A stretch of 33,418 nt of DNA from contig DXJG01000005.1 in NCBI GenBank assembly GCA_019056805.1, positions 1-33,418 of the forward strand, in the 5' to 3' direction. Below, in pieces: positions 1 to 8,220 of the stretch. Below the pieces are notes generated by a model. That model had not been told where the DNA came from. It was given only the letters and a program-made list of their open reading frames with translations, and ran no database searches. Numbering within the stretch: position 1 is the first letter of the stretch; every line of letters starts with the position of its first letter. The position numbers and the translations under genes were made by a program. Source of the DNA: Candidatus Baldrarchaeota archaeon (GTDB lineage: Archaea > Asgardarchaeota > Baldrarchaeia > Baldrarchaeales > DXJG01).

Positions 1-127
1 AATTCCTGGGCCGTCATGAATTGAGTATCTTTGTATGTTAAATATCAATCCTTTTATCGACATTGATTTCCCCAACACTTCTATCAAACAAGCAAAAAAT
101 GAAAAGATATGAAGTTAAAGTTTGTTC

Positions 128-2503
128 CTAGTATACTTCTCCATGCGCTGTTCTACCTATGATGTCATCTTGCAAGTCTTTGCTTAGCTCTACAAAATAT
201 GCGCAATAACCTGATACTCTTACCAAAAGCCACCTGTATTTCTCTGGATATTTCTGCGCATCTAATAACATTTCTTTATTTACTACGTTAAACTGTATGT
301 GGGCGCAACCTAATTTAACAAAACTTCTTAGGAAATCTACAAATGCATCTATTTTATCTAAGGCTCCAGGTGTGAACATCATGTTAAGTATTGGAAAACC
401 TATTTTCGCCCAGTCTATTTTTGATAACGATTTTAATACTGCTGTTGGCCCGTTTCTATCTGTTCCGTGAGTAGGGGATATAGCGTCAGACAACGGTTCA
501 CCAGCTTTTCTTCCACTTGGAAGTGCTCCAACCACCTTGCCGAAGGGAACATTGGATCCTAGTGTTAGAAATGTTACATCTCTAGCTCCTCTTCCTCTAT
601 AATTCACTTCTGCAACTTTCTTGTATTCTTCGAAAAGCATTTCTGCAACTCTTTTTGCAACTGAATCCACGTAGTCATCGTCATTTCCCCATTTTGGTGC
701 TCTATTTATTAGCATTTGTCTTAATTCCTCTTTACCTTCAAAGTTCTTATCTAATGCATCAAGTAATTCTTCCATTGTGAGTATTTTTTCGTCATATACA
801 AATTTTTTAATTGTTGCAAGCGAATTTACCACATCTGGAAAACCTGCTATACATGGATGGGCGGAAAAATTGTAGCGTGCACCGCCTATTGTTCGATCTA
901 AGCCCTTTTCTATACAACCATCTATGAGTATGGAAGCAAAAGGTGTTGGAGCTAATTCTGCATGTATTTGTTCAAGTAGTATGAAGGCTATTTGAGCTGC
1001 TTGGAAAAAGTAGGCGCACTGTTTTCTAAATGCTTCAAAAAGCTCATTAAAAGTTCTAAATTTTCTTGGATCGCCGGTCTTGGGACCAAGTTGCTTTTTA
1101 CCATACTTCCAGTATCCATTATTTAATGCAAGTTCTAACATTCCAGCTAAATTATAGAAGCCATAATAGTTGTATGCCGCATCGCCTATCGGATCTGGTG
1201 TATCACAACCGCAAAAACTTGCTGTTCTAGCTTCTTCAAACGGAAGTCCGCGATTAAGGTGATGTTTAACCTCTAGGTCTCCGTTAAAGATCGATGGATG
1301 TCCAAGCCCAGCTCTTACGAGTTCAGCCACCTTATATAGGAAGTCTCTAGGCGTATCTTCGGTTAAATGAACTCTTAGAGAAGGGTTTTGTAGCTTTACT
1401 TCTAACATAGCGTCGATGCAAAGATATGAAAGCTCATTTATAATGTCTTTTCCATTCTTTGAACGGCCTCCAAGTTCGAAGTGGAAAGATCGATATCCAG
1501 TGTGGTATTTTGCTGCGGTGTGAGATTTTAGTGAATAGTTTAGCCATCCAAATTTAATAAATAGACATTCAAGTAGTTCTAGGGCATCTTCTTTTGTTAA
1601 TCTCCCCTCTTCTATATCTTTTTTGTAAAATGGATACATGTATTCGTCGAAGCGCCCTGTTGAATATCCAATTCCACCTTCCTCTATATAACTTGCAACA
1701 AAAACGAACCAAAATGATTGTAATGCTTCATGGAAATTTCTTGCGGGATTTGCTGACACCCAGCTACATATCTCGCTAATTTTTAATAGTTCTTCTTTTC
1801 GTTGAGGATCAGTTTCTTTTTCAGCAAGTTCACGTGCTAGATTTGCATATCTTTTAGCCCAGTTGATTACAGCATCAATACATATCAGTGCTGCCTCATA
1901 GAACTGTTTGACTGCCTCATGTGGAACTTTTGCCAGTTTTTCTTTTATTTCTTCCTTTATTCCATTTAGTCCTTTATGAAGTACTTTTGGGTTAAATATG
2001 ACGTGTCCTGGACCTGAGCTAGCAAATGCACCTAAATTTGCTAGCTCAGTGTCCTTGGGAGGATATTCAAAGGGGTTCATGAAAAATACTTCTCTAATTG
2101 CTGGAGATAATCGATTAAACATAACTTCGTGTAGTGTTTTTCCTCGCCAATAGGGGAAAACCTTTTCTCTTAACACTTTTTTAGTTGTTTCATCTACTTC
2201 GGTTGGCTCATATTTCCTTGTGGGAAGTTCATCTAATACTTTTTCTATCCAATGAGCAACATATTCAGGGTAAAGAGGCGTTCCAAGTGGCTCAGTTGTA
2301 GGGGAACCAACGATCAATTCACCATCATCAATTATGATCGGCATTTCTTCTAACACTTTTTTGAAAGCTTTTGCTCTTCTTATTATTTGGGGTTCCCCTT
2401 CGGTTTCTCTGTAACTTTCTGTCACTAACACAGCTCTTGTAGCATCAAGCTTAGGTTTAGCTGTCCAAACTTTCTCTACTAACTTTCTTACTCTATGTCG
2501 CAT
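128..2503 (-). CDS. glycyl radical enzyme (pyruvate formate-lyase-like, substrate unknown)
   Basis: A 791-residue glycyl radical enzyme, the usual length for the family. The C-terminal glycyl radical domain is clear: RVSGY with the radical glycine at about residue 765, followed by an FVELSKDLQDDIIGRT segment. The active-site loop reads F-C-G-C-D-T-P-D-P, with the likely thiyl cysteine at about residue 433. Pyruvate formate-lyase has adjacent Cys-Cys here, and diol/choline-type lyases have GCVEP with a catalytic Glu; neither pattern fits, so the reaction is open (C-C lyase, decarboxylase or adduct-forming type). The ATG at 2503 is chosen because it follows a GGTGGTGA ribosome binding site; the reading frame extends 30 codons upstream without support. 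The radical SAM activase needed for function is not in the window and may lie just beyond the left edge, downstream in the same orientation. Confidence 0.9.
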   Translation of the reverse strand: MRHRVRKLVEKVWTAKPKLDATRAVLVTESYRETEGEPQIIRRAKAFKKVLEEMPIIIDDGELIVGSPTTEPLGTPLYPEYVAHWIEKVLDELPTRKYEPTEVDETTKKVLREKVFPYWRGKTLHEVMFNRLSPAIREVFFMNPFEYPPKDTELANLGAFASSGPGHVIFNPKVLHKGLNGIKEEIKEKLAKVPHEAVKQFYEAALICIDAVINWAKRYANLARELAEKETDPQRKEELLKISEICSWVSANPARNFHEALQSFWFVFVASYIEEGGIGYSTGRFDEYMYPFYKKDIEEGRLTKEDALELLECLFIKFGWLNYSLKSHTAAKYHTGYRSFHFELGGRSKNGKDIINELSYLCIDAMLEVKLQNPSLRVHLTEDTPRDFLYKVAELVRAGLGHPSIFNGDLEVKHHLNRGLPFEEARTASFCGCDTPDPIGDAAYNYYGFYNLAGMLELALNNGYWKYGKKQLGPKTGDPRKFRTFNELFEAFRKQCAYFFQAAQIAFILLEQIHAELAPTPFASILIDGCIEKGLDRTIGGARYNFSAHPCIAGFPDVVNSLATIKKFVYDEKILTMEELLDALDKNFEGKEELRQMLINRAPKWGNDDDYVDSVAKRVAEMLFEEYKKVAEVNYRGRGARDVTFLTLGSNVPFGKVVGALPSGRKAGEPLSDAISPTHGTDRNGPTAVLKSLSKIDWAKIGFPILNMMFTPGALDKIDAFVDFLRSFVKLGCAHIQFNVVNKEMLLDAQKYPEKYRWLLVRVSGYCAYFVELSKDLQDDIIGRTAHGEVY

Positions 2504-2529
2504 AATCACCACCTGGAAGACAACTAAGA

Positions 2530-2541
2530 AATATAAATTAT
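2530..2541 (-). promoter_or_regulatory. probable TATA box of the glycyl radical enzyme gene
   Basis: Read on the minus strand, TTTATAT-type sequence lies about 27-37 bases upstream of the ATG at 2503, with the GGTGGTGA ribosome binding site in between. This is the normal archaeal distance for a short leader. It is a sequence-pattern call only. Confidence 0.4.
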
Positions 2542-2716
2542 CGTTGTAAAAGTTAAAATTTTTCGACATGTCTAGATATAAAAAATCCGTCAATAAAGGA
2601 TGACTAAGGACGTATGATCGGGAGATTTTATTTTTAAAGTTAGTTTTTAAATTTGGGCTGTGGGATGATGTGTGATTTGAGGTTTTGTGTTGATTGGGAT
2701 ACGTTTAACCTGAAAC

Positions 2717-2866
2717 ATGTTAATTATTGACGTAGACCCTAGGTTCGATGCATACTTTGCTCTAAAAATCCTAACTAGTACAAGTACACCTGACTGTGAT
2801 CGTCAATTAGGAGGATTTTTAAATACAGCTACAAACTATGAGTCTTATAGGATTTTATCATATTGA
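2717..2866 (+). pseudogene. possible remnant of a nucleoside hydrolase N-terminus
   Basis: A 49-codon frame starts MLIIDVDPRFDAYFAL, which resembles the N-terminal calcium/ribose-binding motif of inosine-uridine nucleoside hydrolases (D-x-D-P-G-x-D-D-A-x-A-L). The Gly is replaced by Arg and the second Asp of the DD pair by Ala, and after about 25 residues the resemblance stops. No ribosome binding site is evident. It may be a decayed fragment or chance. The surrounding 382 bases between the glycyl radical enzyme start and the TrpB-like stop (2504-2885) hold nothing else I recognise apart from the TATA box. Confidence 0.25.
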
Positions 2867-2885
2867 AAAATGGAAAATAAAACAG

Positions 2886-4181
2886 TCATATGTCTTTTAG
2901 AACTTCTCTATAGCCTTCCATGTCAAAGAACCCGTTTCCCGACACGTTAAAAACTATGACTTTTTCTTTGTTTTCTCTTTTCGCTTTAAGTGCTTCGTCG
3001 ATTGCTGCTTTTACTGCATATGCTGATTCTAAAGCTACTAGGACTCCTTCTGTTTGCAAAAATATTTTTGCAGCTTCGAGTGCTTCTTTTTCATCCAAGG
3101 CTATAGCATCAATTATTCCTTCATGTCTTAACAGACTTAATGTTGGTGATGAACTACTGCTTCTAAGTCCTTCTGCCCTGATTAGTGGAAGTTTAGTTTC
3201 AACACCTAGCGTGTACATTTTCATTAGGGGTAATGTTCTTGAGGGCTCTACGAAATCATAGCGATATTCTCCCTTAATTAGTGTAGGAGCTGCAGATGTT
3301 TGAACAACTAGAAACTTGATATTTCCCAGTTTTCCATCTAAATAATCTTTTATGAACGGATACGCCAATCCAGGGAAATTGCTTCCAGTTCCGCCACATG
3401 AGAGAACAACATCTGGACTTTTGTCAATAATTTCAAGTTGTTTCTTCGTTTCTAAACCAATAATGGTATGATGCATTATTACATGATTCATTCTACTACC
3501 CCAAATAGCAACAGTGTCATCATTATTTAATGCAACCTCAAAAGTTTCAGCATATGCAGTGCCTAAACTTCCTGGATGCTCCGGGTTTTCTTCCAAATAT
3601 TTCTTCCCTATTTTAGTTGTTTCACTTGGTGATTCAATTACCTTGGCATTAAGCATCCGAGTGTATGAAGCTCTCTCGCGCTTCATGCGACAAGCATGTC
3701 TAACCCAAAAAATGGTACAATCGAGGCTAAACATTGCTGCAGCAAAAGCAACTGCACTTCCAACCTGACCCGCGCCGGTAGGTGCTACTACTCTTTTAAA
3801 CCCCTCTTTATACGCGTAATAAACCTGTGGAATCATCGAATTCATTTTAAAACTGCCAGTAGGTGCTAAATCTTCACGCTTATAATATATACGGGCAGGG
3901 GTATTTAGAAACTCTTCAAGTCTCTTAGCTCTGTATAAAGGCCTTGGCCTTCCTATATGAATGTATAATTCTCTAACCTTATCTGGTATCGATATCCATC
4001 TTTCCTTCGAAAATTCTAGTTCAAGTGATGTTTTTGTGAAAAGTTTTTTCATTAGTTCAACCCTTGACACTCCTTTTTCAGGTTCTTTGTAGGGTGGTAG
4101 AGGTTTTGGCAAATCTGGTAGAATATTATACCAGTGTTTTGGTAGCTCATCAACCGGAAGGAAAATATGATTGTTTTTCAA
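2886..4181 (-). CDS. TrpB2-like PLP-dependent enzyme lacking tryptophan synthase catalytic residues
   Basis: Fold type II PLP enzyme of the TrpB2 branch, 431 residues from the TTG at 4181, which sits 9 bases after AGGAGG (a longer frame from 4238 would overlap the upstream gene). It has the TrpB2-type GRP-x-PLYRAKRLEE segment, the PLP-phosphate loop CGGTGSN (about 262-268) and a C-terminal SGNGFFD motif. The Schiff-base lysine is about K112, but the motif is GSFKMN instead of GSHK(I/L)N. The catalytic Glu of the ETGAGQ motif is Pro (APTGAGQ, about residue 134). In true TrpB that Glu activates indole, so this protein is unlikely to make tryptophan. No trpA or other trp gene is nearby. It more likely carries out another beta-replacement or elimination, with the small protein encoded just upstream as partner. 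Confidence 0.85.
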   Translation of the reverse strand: MKNNHIFLPVDELPKHWYNILPDLPKPLPPYKEPEKGVSRVELMKKLFTKTSLELEFSKERWISIPDKVRELYIHIGRPRPLYRAKRLEEFLNTPARIYYKREDLAPTGSFKMNSMIPQVYYAYKEGFKRVVAPTGAGQVGSAVAFAAAMFSLDCTIFWVRHACRMKRERASYTRMLNAKVIESPSETTKIGKKYLEENPEHPGSLGTAYAETFEVALNNDDTVAIWGSRMNHVIMHHTIIGLETKKQLEIIDKSPDVVLSCGGTGSNFPGLAYPFIKDYLDGKLGNIKFLVVQTSAAPTLIKGEYRYDFVEPSRTLPLMKMYTLGVETKLPLIRAEGLRSSSSSPTLSLLRHEGIIDAIALDEKEALEAAKIFLQTEGVLVALESAYAVKAAIDEALKAKRENKEKVIVFNVSGNGFFDMEGYREVLKDI

Positions 4182-4206
4182 CGTTACAGCCCTCCTATAA
4201 ATTAGT

Positions 4207-4641
4207 TTAGGACATGAGTATTTTAACGCTATTGCCAATTTTTAAATTTAATTTACCTCCGGTACTCACTTCATCCGCCTTTAGAAGTAGAGTAATATGA
4301 TTTGGGGCATGTGTTGTATCGAAACCAGCAATTACACCGATAAGTCTATCACTAATGTATACTTCATCCCCAACAACAGCAACTCCCCCGTTTTTCACTT
4401 CCATGAAACCTATATAGCCAACATGATTCACAACTTTTCCGGGTGAAGCATCTTCTTCGTCGGTTATAGCAATTTCGCAAATAGAGTTCTTTGCAAGAGC
4501 CCTTGACATCGGGTCAATCAGTTTCATACCTCTTTCATCTATTATAATGTCAAGAATTGCAACTATTTCCCCTAAAATTTCTCTTTTCGCTATATATGGA
4601 CTCTTTTTAATTAATCCGGATTTGTATGGTTCTTTGCTCAT
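4207..4641 (-). CDS. small DUF6917-like protein, partner of the TrpB-like enzyme
   Basis: A 144-residue protein, with no membrane segments, rich in beta-strand-like stretches: an N-terminal GEIVAILDIIIDERGMKLID strand region, a DEEDASPGKVV turn and a C-terminal FDTTHAPNH motif. By memory it resembles the small DUF6917 family; this is not verified. The ATG at 4641 follows GGATGTGA. It is the first gene of a two-gene unit with the TrpB-like gene 25 bases downstream, so the two proteins probably share one process. It could be a regulatory or substrate-binding subunit; the sequence gives no catalytic motif. Confidence 0.6.
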   Translation of the reverse strand: MSKEPYKSGLIKKSPYIAKREILGEIVAILDIIIDERGMKLIDPMSRALAKNSICEIAITDEEDASPGKVVNHVGYIGFMEVKNGGVAVVGDEVYISDRLIGVIAGFDTTHAPNHITLLLKADEVSTGGKLNLKIGNSVKILMS

Positions 4642-4782
4642 TTCTCATCACATCCTGAGGTTAACTCGTCAAACCAAATAATTGAAATTTTATATATTAT
4701 TAGATTTCATATTAACAATTATAACACTTTTATTTCTGGTGAAACAATAATATTGTAATACATAAATATCAAGGTGAGAAGA
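4642..4782. promoter_or_regulatory. divergent promoter region of the catabolic island
   Basis: The 141 bases between the two divergent operons hold one clear TATA-like element, TTTTATATATT at 4688-4698. It reads as a TATA box on both strands, so one region may drive both directions and coordinate the two gene sets. No regulator gene lies next to it. Confidence 0.4.
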
Positions 4783-5253
4783 ATGGCTGGTCAAGAGAGA
4801 AGGATATGTGTAGACCCAGATTTTTTCGACCTAGAAATATATGCAATATATTATGCGATTTACGACCTTGTTGGAGAAGATACATGGAAGGTTGTATGGA
4901 AAGCTGGTGAAATAGTATATAATGAGATAAAAGATAAGATTGGAGCTGCAGACGCAAAGGACCCCTTTGAATCGCTTAAAAAATTGGCAGAATGGTTGAA
5001 AAAGGTGGGCTATATAGAAGATATCGAGGTACGTAAAGTGGCAGAGGACGAAATAGAGTACGTTATGCTCAATCCTATAATTACTTCAGGAGCAAAGAGA
5101 TTAATTCAAGAAGGCCGCGTTCCGGCGCATATTTCAACAGCTTTAATGTTTGCTGCGCTTAAACAATTTAATATGAAAGCAGAAATGGTAGGTGAACCTA
5201 AGTTTCTACCCGACGGCCGTGCTGTAGAGAGGTGGAAGTTGATCAAAATTTAA
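4783..5253 (+). CDS. conserved-looking protein of unknown function, V4R-like layout
   Basis: A 156-residue soluble protein, start ATG 4783 after AAGGTGAG; a GTG nine bases upstream is inside that ribosome binding site. Visible parts are an N-terminal FFDLEIYAIYYAIYDLVGEDTW helix region, a KDPFESLKKLAEWLKKVGYIEDIEV segment, and a C-terminal HISTALMFAALKQFN helix before a short strand. The order (helix, 'DPFE..L..L...L...G' helix, strands, helix) recalls small V4R/hydrocarbon-binding domains, but I see no conserved Cys or His cluster and do not assign function. It is the first gene of the plus-strand unit, 32 bases ahead of the FAD oxidoreductase, so it may be a sensor or accessory subunit. Confidence 0.6.
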   Translation: MAGQERRICVDPDFFDLEIYAIYYAIYDLVGEDTWKVVWKAGEIVYNEIKDKIGAADAKDPFESLKKLAEWLKKVGYIEDIEVRKVAEDEIEYVMLNPIITSGAKRLIQEGRVPAHISTALMFAALKQFNMKAEMVGEPKFLPDGRAVERWKLIKI

Positions 5254-5285
5254 GTAAAAAATAACTAATTGGGGAGGTGGATTCC

Positions 5286-6566
5286 TTGGTGGAAGTTGTA
5301 GTTGTTGGTGGAGGTTTTGGTGGTATTGGAGCAACTCTTGGCGCAATCAAAGCTGGCGCTAACGTAACTCTAATAGAGAGAACTGATATGTTGCTTGGAA
5401 CAGGATTAGTTGGTGGGATATTTCGGAACAATGGAAGATTTGTAGCCGCTGAAGAAGCTATCGCTATGGGAGCTGGCGAAATATTTGGGATAATGGATAG
5501 AATTGCTCGACATAAAAACATCGAATTTCCGAGGCATAAACATGCAAGTTTATATGATGTGTACAAAATCGAGCCAGAAGTTAGGAAATTTTTGGAAAAA
5601 ATCGGAGTAGAATTAAAGTTAGCAGCTAGAGTTAAGGATGTTGAAAAGGTCAATAACAGGATAGTTTCATTAAAATTAGATAATGGAGAAGAAATTAAGG
5701 GGAATGTTTTTGTAGATGCTACAGGAACTTCGGCTTTCCCTGGAAACTGTACAAGGTATGGTAATGGTTGTGCTATGTGTATTTTACGCTGCCATACATT
5801 TAAACCAAGGGTAAGTATTACGGAGAAAGCTGGGGTTAAGGAATATTATAGGGTAAGGGCAGATGGAACCCCGGGATCTATGAGTGGATCTTGTAAGATT
5901 TTTAAGGAAACGCTATCAAAGGAAATAAGGCACGAACTAGATAAAAGAGGGGTAGCAATAATTCCATTACCTAAGGAAATGGTTGATGAACATAAGTTAA
6001 AAATTAAGGCTTGTGTACAATATGCATATCCAGAATATATCGAAAACATTATATTACTGGATACAGGACCCGCTAAGCTTATGAGTTCTTACTTTCCACT
6101 GCATCTTCTCAGGAAAATACCTGGTTTTGAAGACGCTAGATACGAAGATCCTTTGGCTGGAGGAATGGGTAATTCAATAAGATTTATGGCAATGGCTCCT
6201 AGAGAAAACACGATGCAAGTTAAAGGCATTGGGAACCTCTTTGTGGCTGGAGAAAAGTCAGGTCCTCAGGTAGGGCACACGGAAGCTTTAACAACTGGTG
6301 TTTTGGCAGGTTATAATGCTGCATTAAAAGGAGCAGGAAAGGAATGTATAGAATTGCCTAGAAGCATAACAATAGGGGACTTTATAGCTTTTATAAATGA
6401 GGAGGTGCAGCGGGAAACTCCTATACCAAGAGGTTATACTTATTCTGGTGGGGTATACTTTGAAAGAATGAAAAAATTAGACTTATACACTATCGATGTA
6501 AAAGAGATCCAGAAGAGAGTAGAAGAAGCTGGAGTTAGTGGTATATTTGAAAAACGAGTTATATAA
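5286..6566 (+). CDS. FAD-dependent oxidoreductase with a cysteine cluster
   Basis: A 426-residue flavoprotein of the FAD_oxidored/succinate dehydrogenase-like superfamily. It begins with a Rossmann motif GGGFGGIGA, an acidic strand end (LIER), a second nucleotide-contact stretch FVDATGTSAFPG and the C-terminal FAD motif NLFVAGEKSG. A four-cysteine set C155, C162-x2-C165-x3-C169 follows the middle FAD motif and could hold an Fe-S cluster. The TTG at 5286 is chosen because GGGGAGGTG ends six bases before it; the GTG at 5277 lies within that site. It probably oxidises or reduces a substrate in the pathway of the island. The neighbouring ETF genes would be possible electron partners. Confidence 0.8.
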   Translation: MVEVVVVGGGFGGIGATLGAIKAGANVTLIERTDMLLGTGLVGGIFRNNGRFVAAEEAIAMGAGEIFGIMDRIARHKNIEFPRHKHASLYDVYKIEPEVRKFLEKIGVELKLAARVKDVEKVNNRIVSLKLDNGEEIKGNVFVDATGTSAFPGNCTRYGNGCAMCILRCHTFKPRVSITEKAGVKEYYRVRADGTPGSMSGSCKIFKETLSKEIRHELDKRGVAIIPLPKEMVDEHKLKIKACVQYAYPEYIENIILLDTGPAKLMSSYFPLHLLRKIPGFEDARYEDPLAGGMGNSIRFMAMAPRENTMQVKGIGNLFVAGEKSGPQVGHTEALTTGVLAGYNAALKGAGKECIELPRSITIGDFIAFINEEVQRETPIPRGYTYSGGVYFERMKKLDLYTIDVKEIQKRVEEAGVSGIFEKRVI

Positions 6567-6569
6567 TTC

Positions 6570-6589
6570 TTTTTTTATTACTACTTTTT
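6570..6589 (+). terminator. T-rich terminator after the FAD oxidoreductase gene
   Basis: Two T runs (seven T at 6570-6576 and five at 6585-6589) lie directly after the stop codon, the usual archaeal termination signal. They suggest that the transporter gene downstream has its own promoter. Confidence 0.45.
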
Positions 6590-6626
6590 AATGTCTACAA
6601 GGTTTTAGACAGAGTTAAATGAAAAA

Positions 6627-6657
6627 TGTTTACAATTCCATCTTTATAATGTAAATA
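6627..6657 (+). promoter_or_regulatory. inverted repeat around a TATA-like element upstream of the transporter
   Basis: TGTTTACA (6627-6634) and TGTAAATA (6650-6657) form an inverted repeat with one mismatch. The interval contains TTTATAAT (6643-6650), a plausible TATA box about 80 bases before the transporter ATG. An operator overlapping the promoter is one reading; AT-rich chance symmetry is the other. Confidence 0.3.
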
Positions 6658-6728
6658 AAGACAATAACATTTATTAGTAAGAAGAAAAAAAGTAAAAAAA
6701 ATACTACTAAAAGCTTGGGGTATGTAAA

Positions 6729-8045
6729 ATGTCTGGGGAAAGGGAGGAAAAAATACCTCAGACATTTTGGGAATACCTTAAAGCTTGGGGACCCGGTATT
6801 GCAGCGGTATTAACTTGGGCTGGAGCTGGAGATCTCGTTGATTGCGCCGCAGCTGGTGCTAGCTATGGTTATGCCCTCATGTGGGCTCTAACAATTGCTC
6901 TACTTCTAAGAGGAGTTATAGTCTCTATAATGGCTAAATACGAACTTTGTAATCCCCACCGAGAAACCTTAATAGCAGCATACAAACGACTTGGAACCTG
7001 GGTTGCATGGATACTTATTGTTGCTTTCTTCTTCTATGCCCACATATACGGTGCATTTCTTCTAAAAGGTTCAGGAGTTGGACTATGGTTACTAAGCGGA
7101 AAAGCTGGAGGAGAATGGGGACTATTTGCCTGGTGTGTAGTACTAATGATAGTTGCAGTCCTCATATGGGGACAATGGGGACAAGGCAAATACAAGTACA
7201 TTGAATATCTGTTTAAAGTAACATTGGCCCTCATGACTATAACTTTCTTGGGAACAGCTGCAATTGCAATAGCAAGAAACCCCGCAGCCCTTGGAAAAAT
7301 GATTCTTGGAGCAATAGCCGTCGGCTGGATTCCACCAGGAGTTGGACCTTGGGAAGCAAGTTTCATGGCAGTTGCAACTATTGGAGCAATTGGAGGTTCA
7401 ATAGCGAACTTTCTCTATCCATATTTCATAAAAGGTAAAGGATGGACCGATGAAAGATACATAAAGGTACAAAGATTTGATCTGTGGCTTGCTATAATTG
7501 TTGTTATAATTTTGGATGCAGCAATTTGGACCGTAGGAGCAGAAATACTACATCCACAAGGTATTCATGTTACCTCGGTAGAAGACATAGCCTATGCATT
7601 GGTTCATATCGTCGGAACTGCCGGAGCAGTACTCGTATATGCAGGGTTATTCGTAACAGCTTATGATACATATATCGGTCTTGCTTGTGGTCTCTGTATG
7701 GGAGGTATCGACTCCATTCATCAAGTTATGCCAGAAAGAAAAGAGAAATACAAGAGTTACGAAAATGATCCATGGTACAGATATGCTATATACTATGCTT
7801 TGATAACGCCCATTATCTGGGCTTTACCAGGAATGCCAGGATTTATCTTCATGGTACTCTTCATGAATGCCCTCTCCGTCGTAATAATTCCAATAATTGC
7901 CATAGGACTTCTAATCATAGCCAACAAAGCAGAGTTCATAGGCGAGAAATATAAGAACAAGTGGTGGGAAAACCTATTATTGATTGTTATAGTGGCAATC
8001 GCGCTCTGGAGTACCTACCATTTAATAATGTCCTTCATTAAGTAG
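6729..8045 (+). CDS. Nramp-fold (LeuT-type) transporter with altered substrate motifs
   Basis: A 438-residue integral membrane protein with about 11 hydrophobic segments. It starts with the Nramp-like WGPGIAAV...GASYGYAL first helix and a matching sixth helix. The residues that bind divalent metal in Nramp are missing: the DPGN turn of TM1 is G32-A33-G34-D35, and M-P-H of the TM6 MPHN motif is S224-I225-A226, with only the Asn (N227) kept. It is therefore unlikely to be a Mn/Fe importer and may carry an organic solute or another ion. The ATG follows GGGGTATG. Position in the island suggests uptake of the pathway substrate. The Nramp-superfamily fold is quite sure; the substrate is not known. 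Confidence 0.75.
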   Translation: MSGEREEKIPQTFWEYLKAWGPGIAAVLTWAGAGDLVDCAAAGASYGYALMWALTIALLLRGVIVSIMAKYELCNPHRETLIAAYKRLGTWVAWILIVAFFFYAHIYGAFLLKGSGVGLWLLSGKAGGEWGLFAWCVVLMIVAVLIWGQWGQGKYKYIEYLFKVTLALMTITFLGTAAIAIARNPAALGKMILGAIAVGWIPPGVGPWEASFMAVATIGAIGGSIANFLYPYFIKGKGWTDERYIKVQRFDLWLAIIVVIILDAAIWTVGAEILHPQGIHVTSVEDIAYALVHIVGTAGAVLVYAGLFVTAYDTYIGLACGLCMGGIDSIHQVMPERKEKYKSYENDPWYRYAIYYALITPIIWALPGMPGFIFMVLFMNALSVVIIPIIAIGLLIIANKAEFIGEKYKNKWWENLLLIVIVAIALWSTYHLIMSFIK

Positions 8046-8220
8046 CCACAGAGACGTAGAAGTCTGAAATCCTAAAACCTATTTTTTACTTTAAGTTTGA
8101 TATGACTCAGTTGATTAAACGTTTATCTGCCACGTTTTTATTTTGTAATTATTATTTAGCAAAAACTCTTTTGTATAATTAATTATGAATAGCAAATAAC
8201 ATAAAAAGGTGAGTAAGAAA

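Noticed and set aside
2504..2593. A 30-codon N-terminal extension of the glycyl radical enzyme
   Set aside because: It runs through the TATA-like element and the ribosome binding site of the ATG at 2503, and has no resemblance to the family.
4207..4238. A longer TrpB-like start that overlaps the upstream gene
   Set aside because: The TTG at 4181 has an AGGAGG site at good distance, and the extra 19 residues match nothing in the family.
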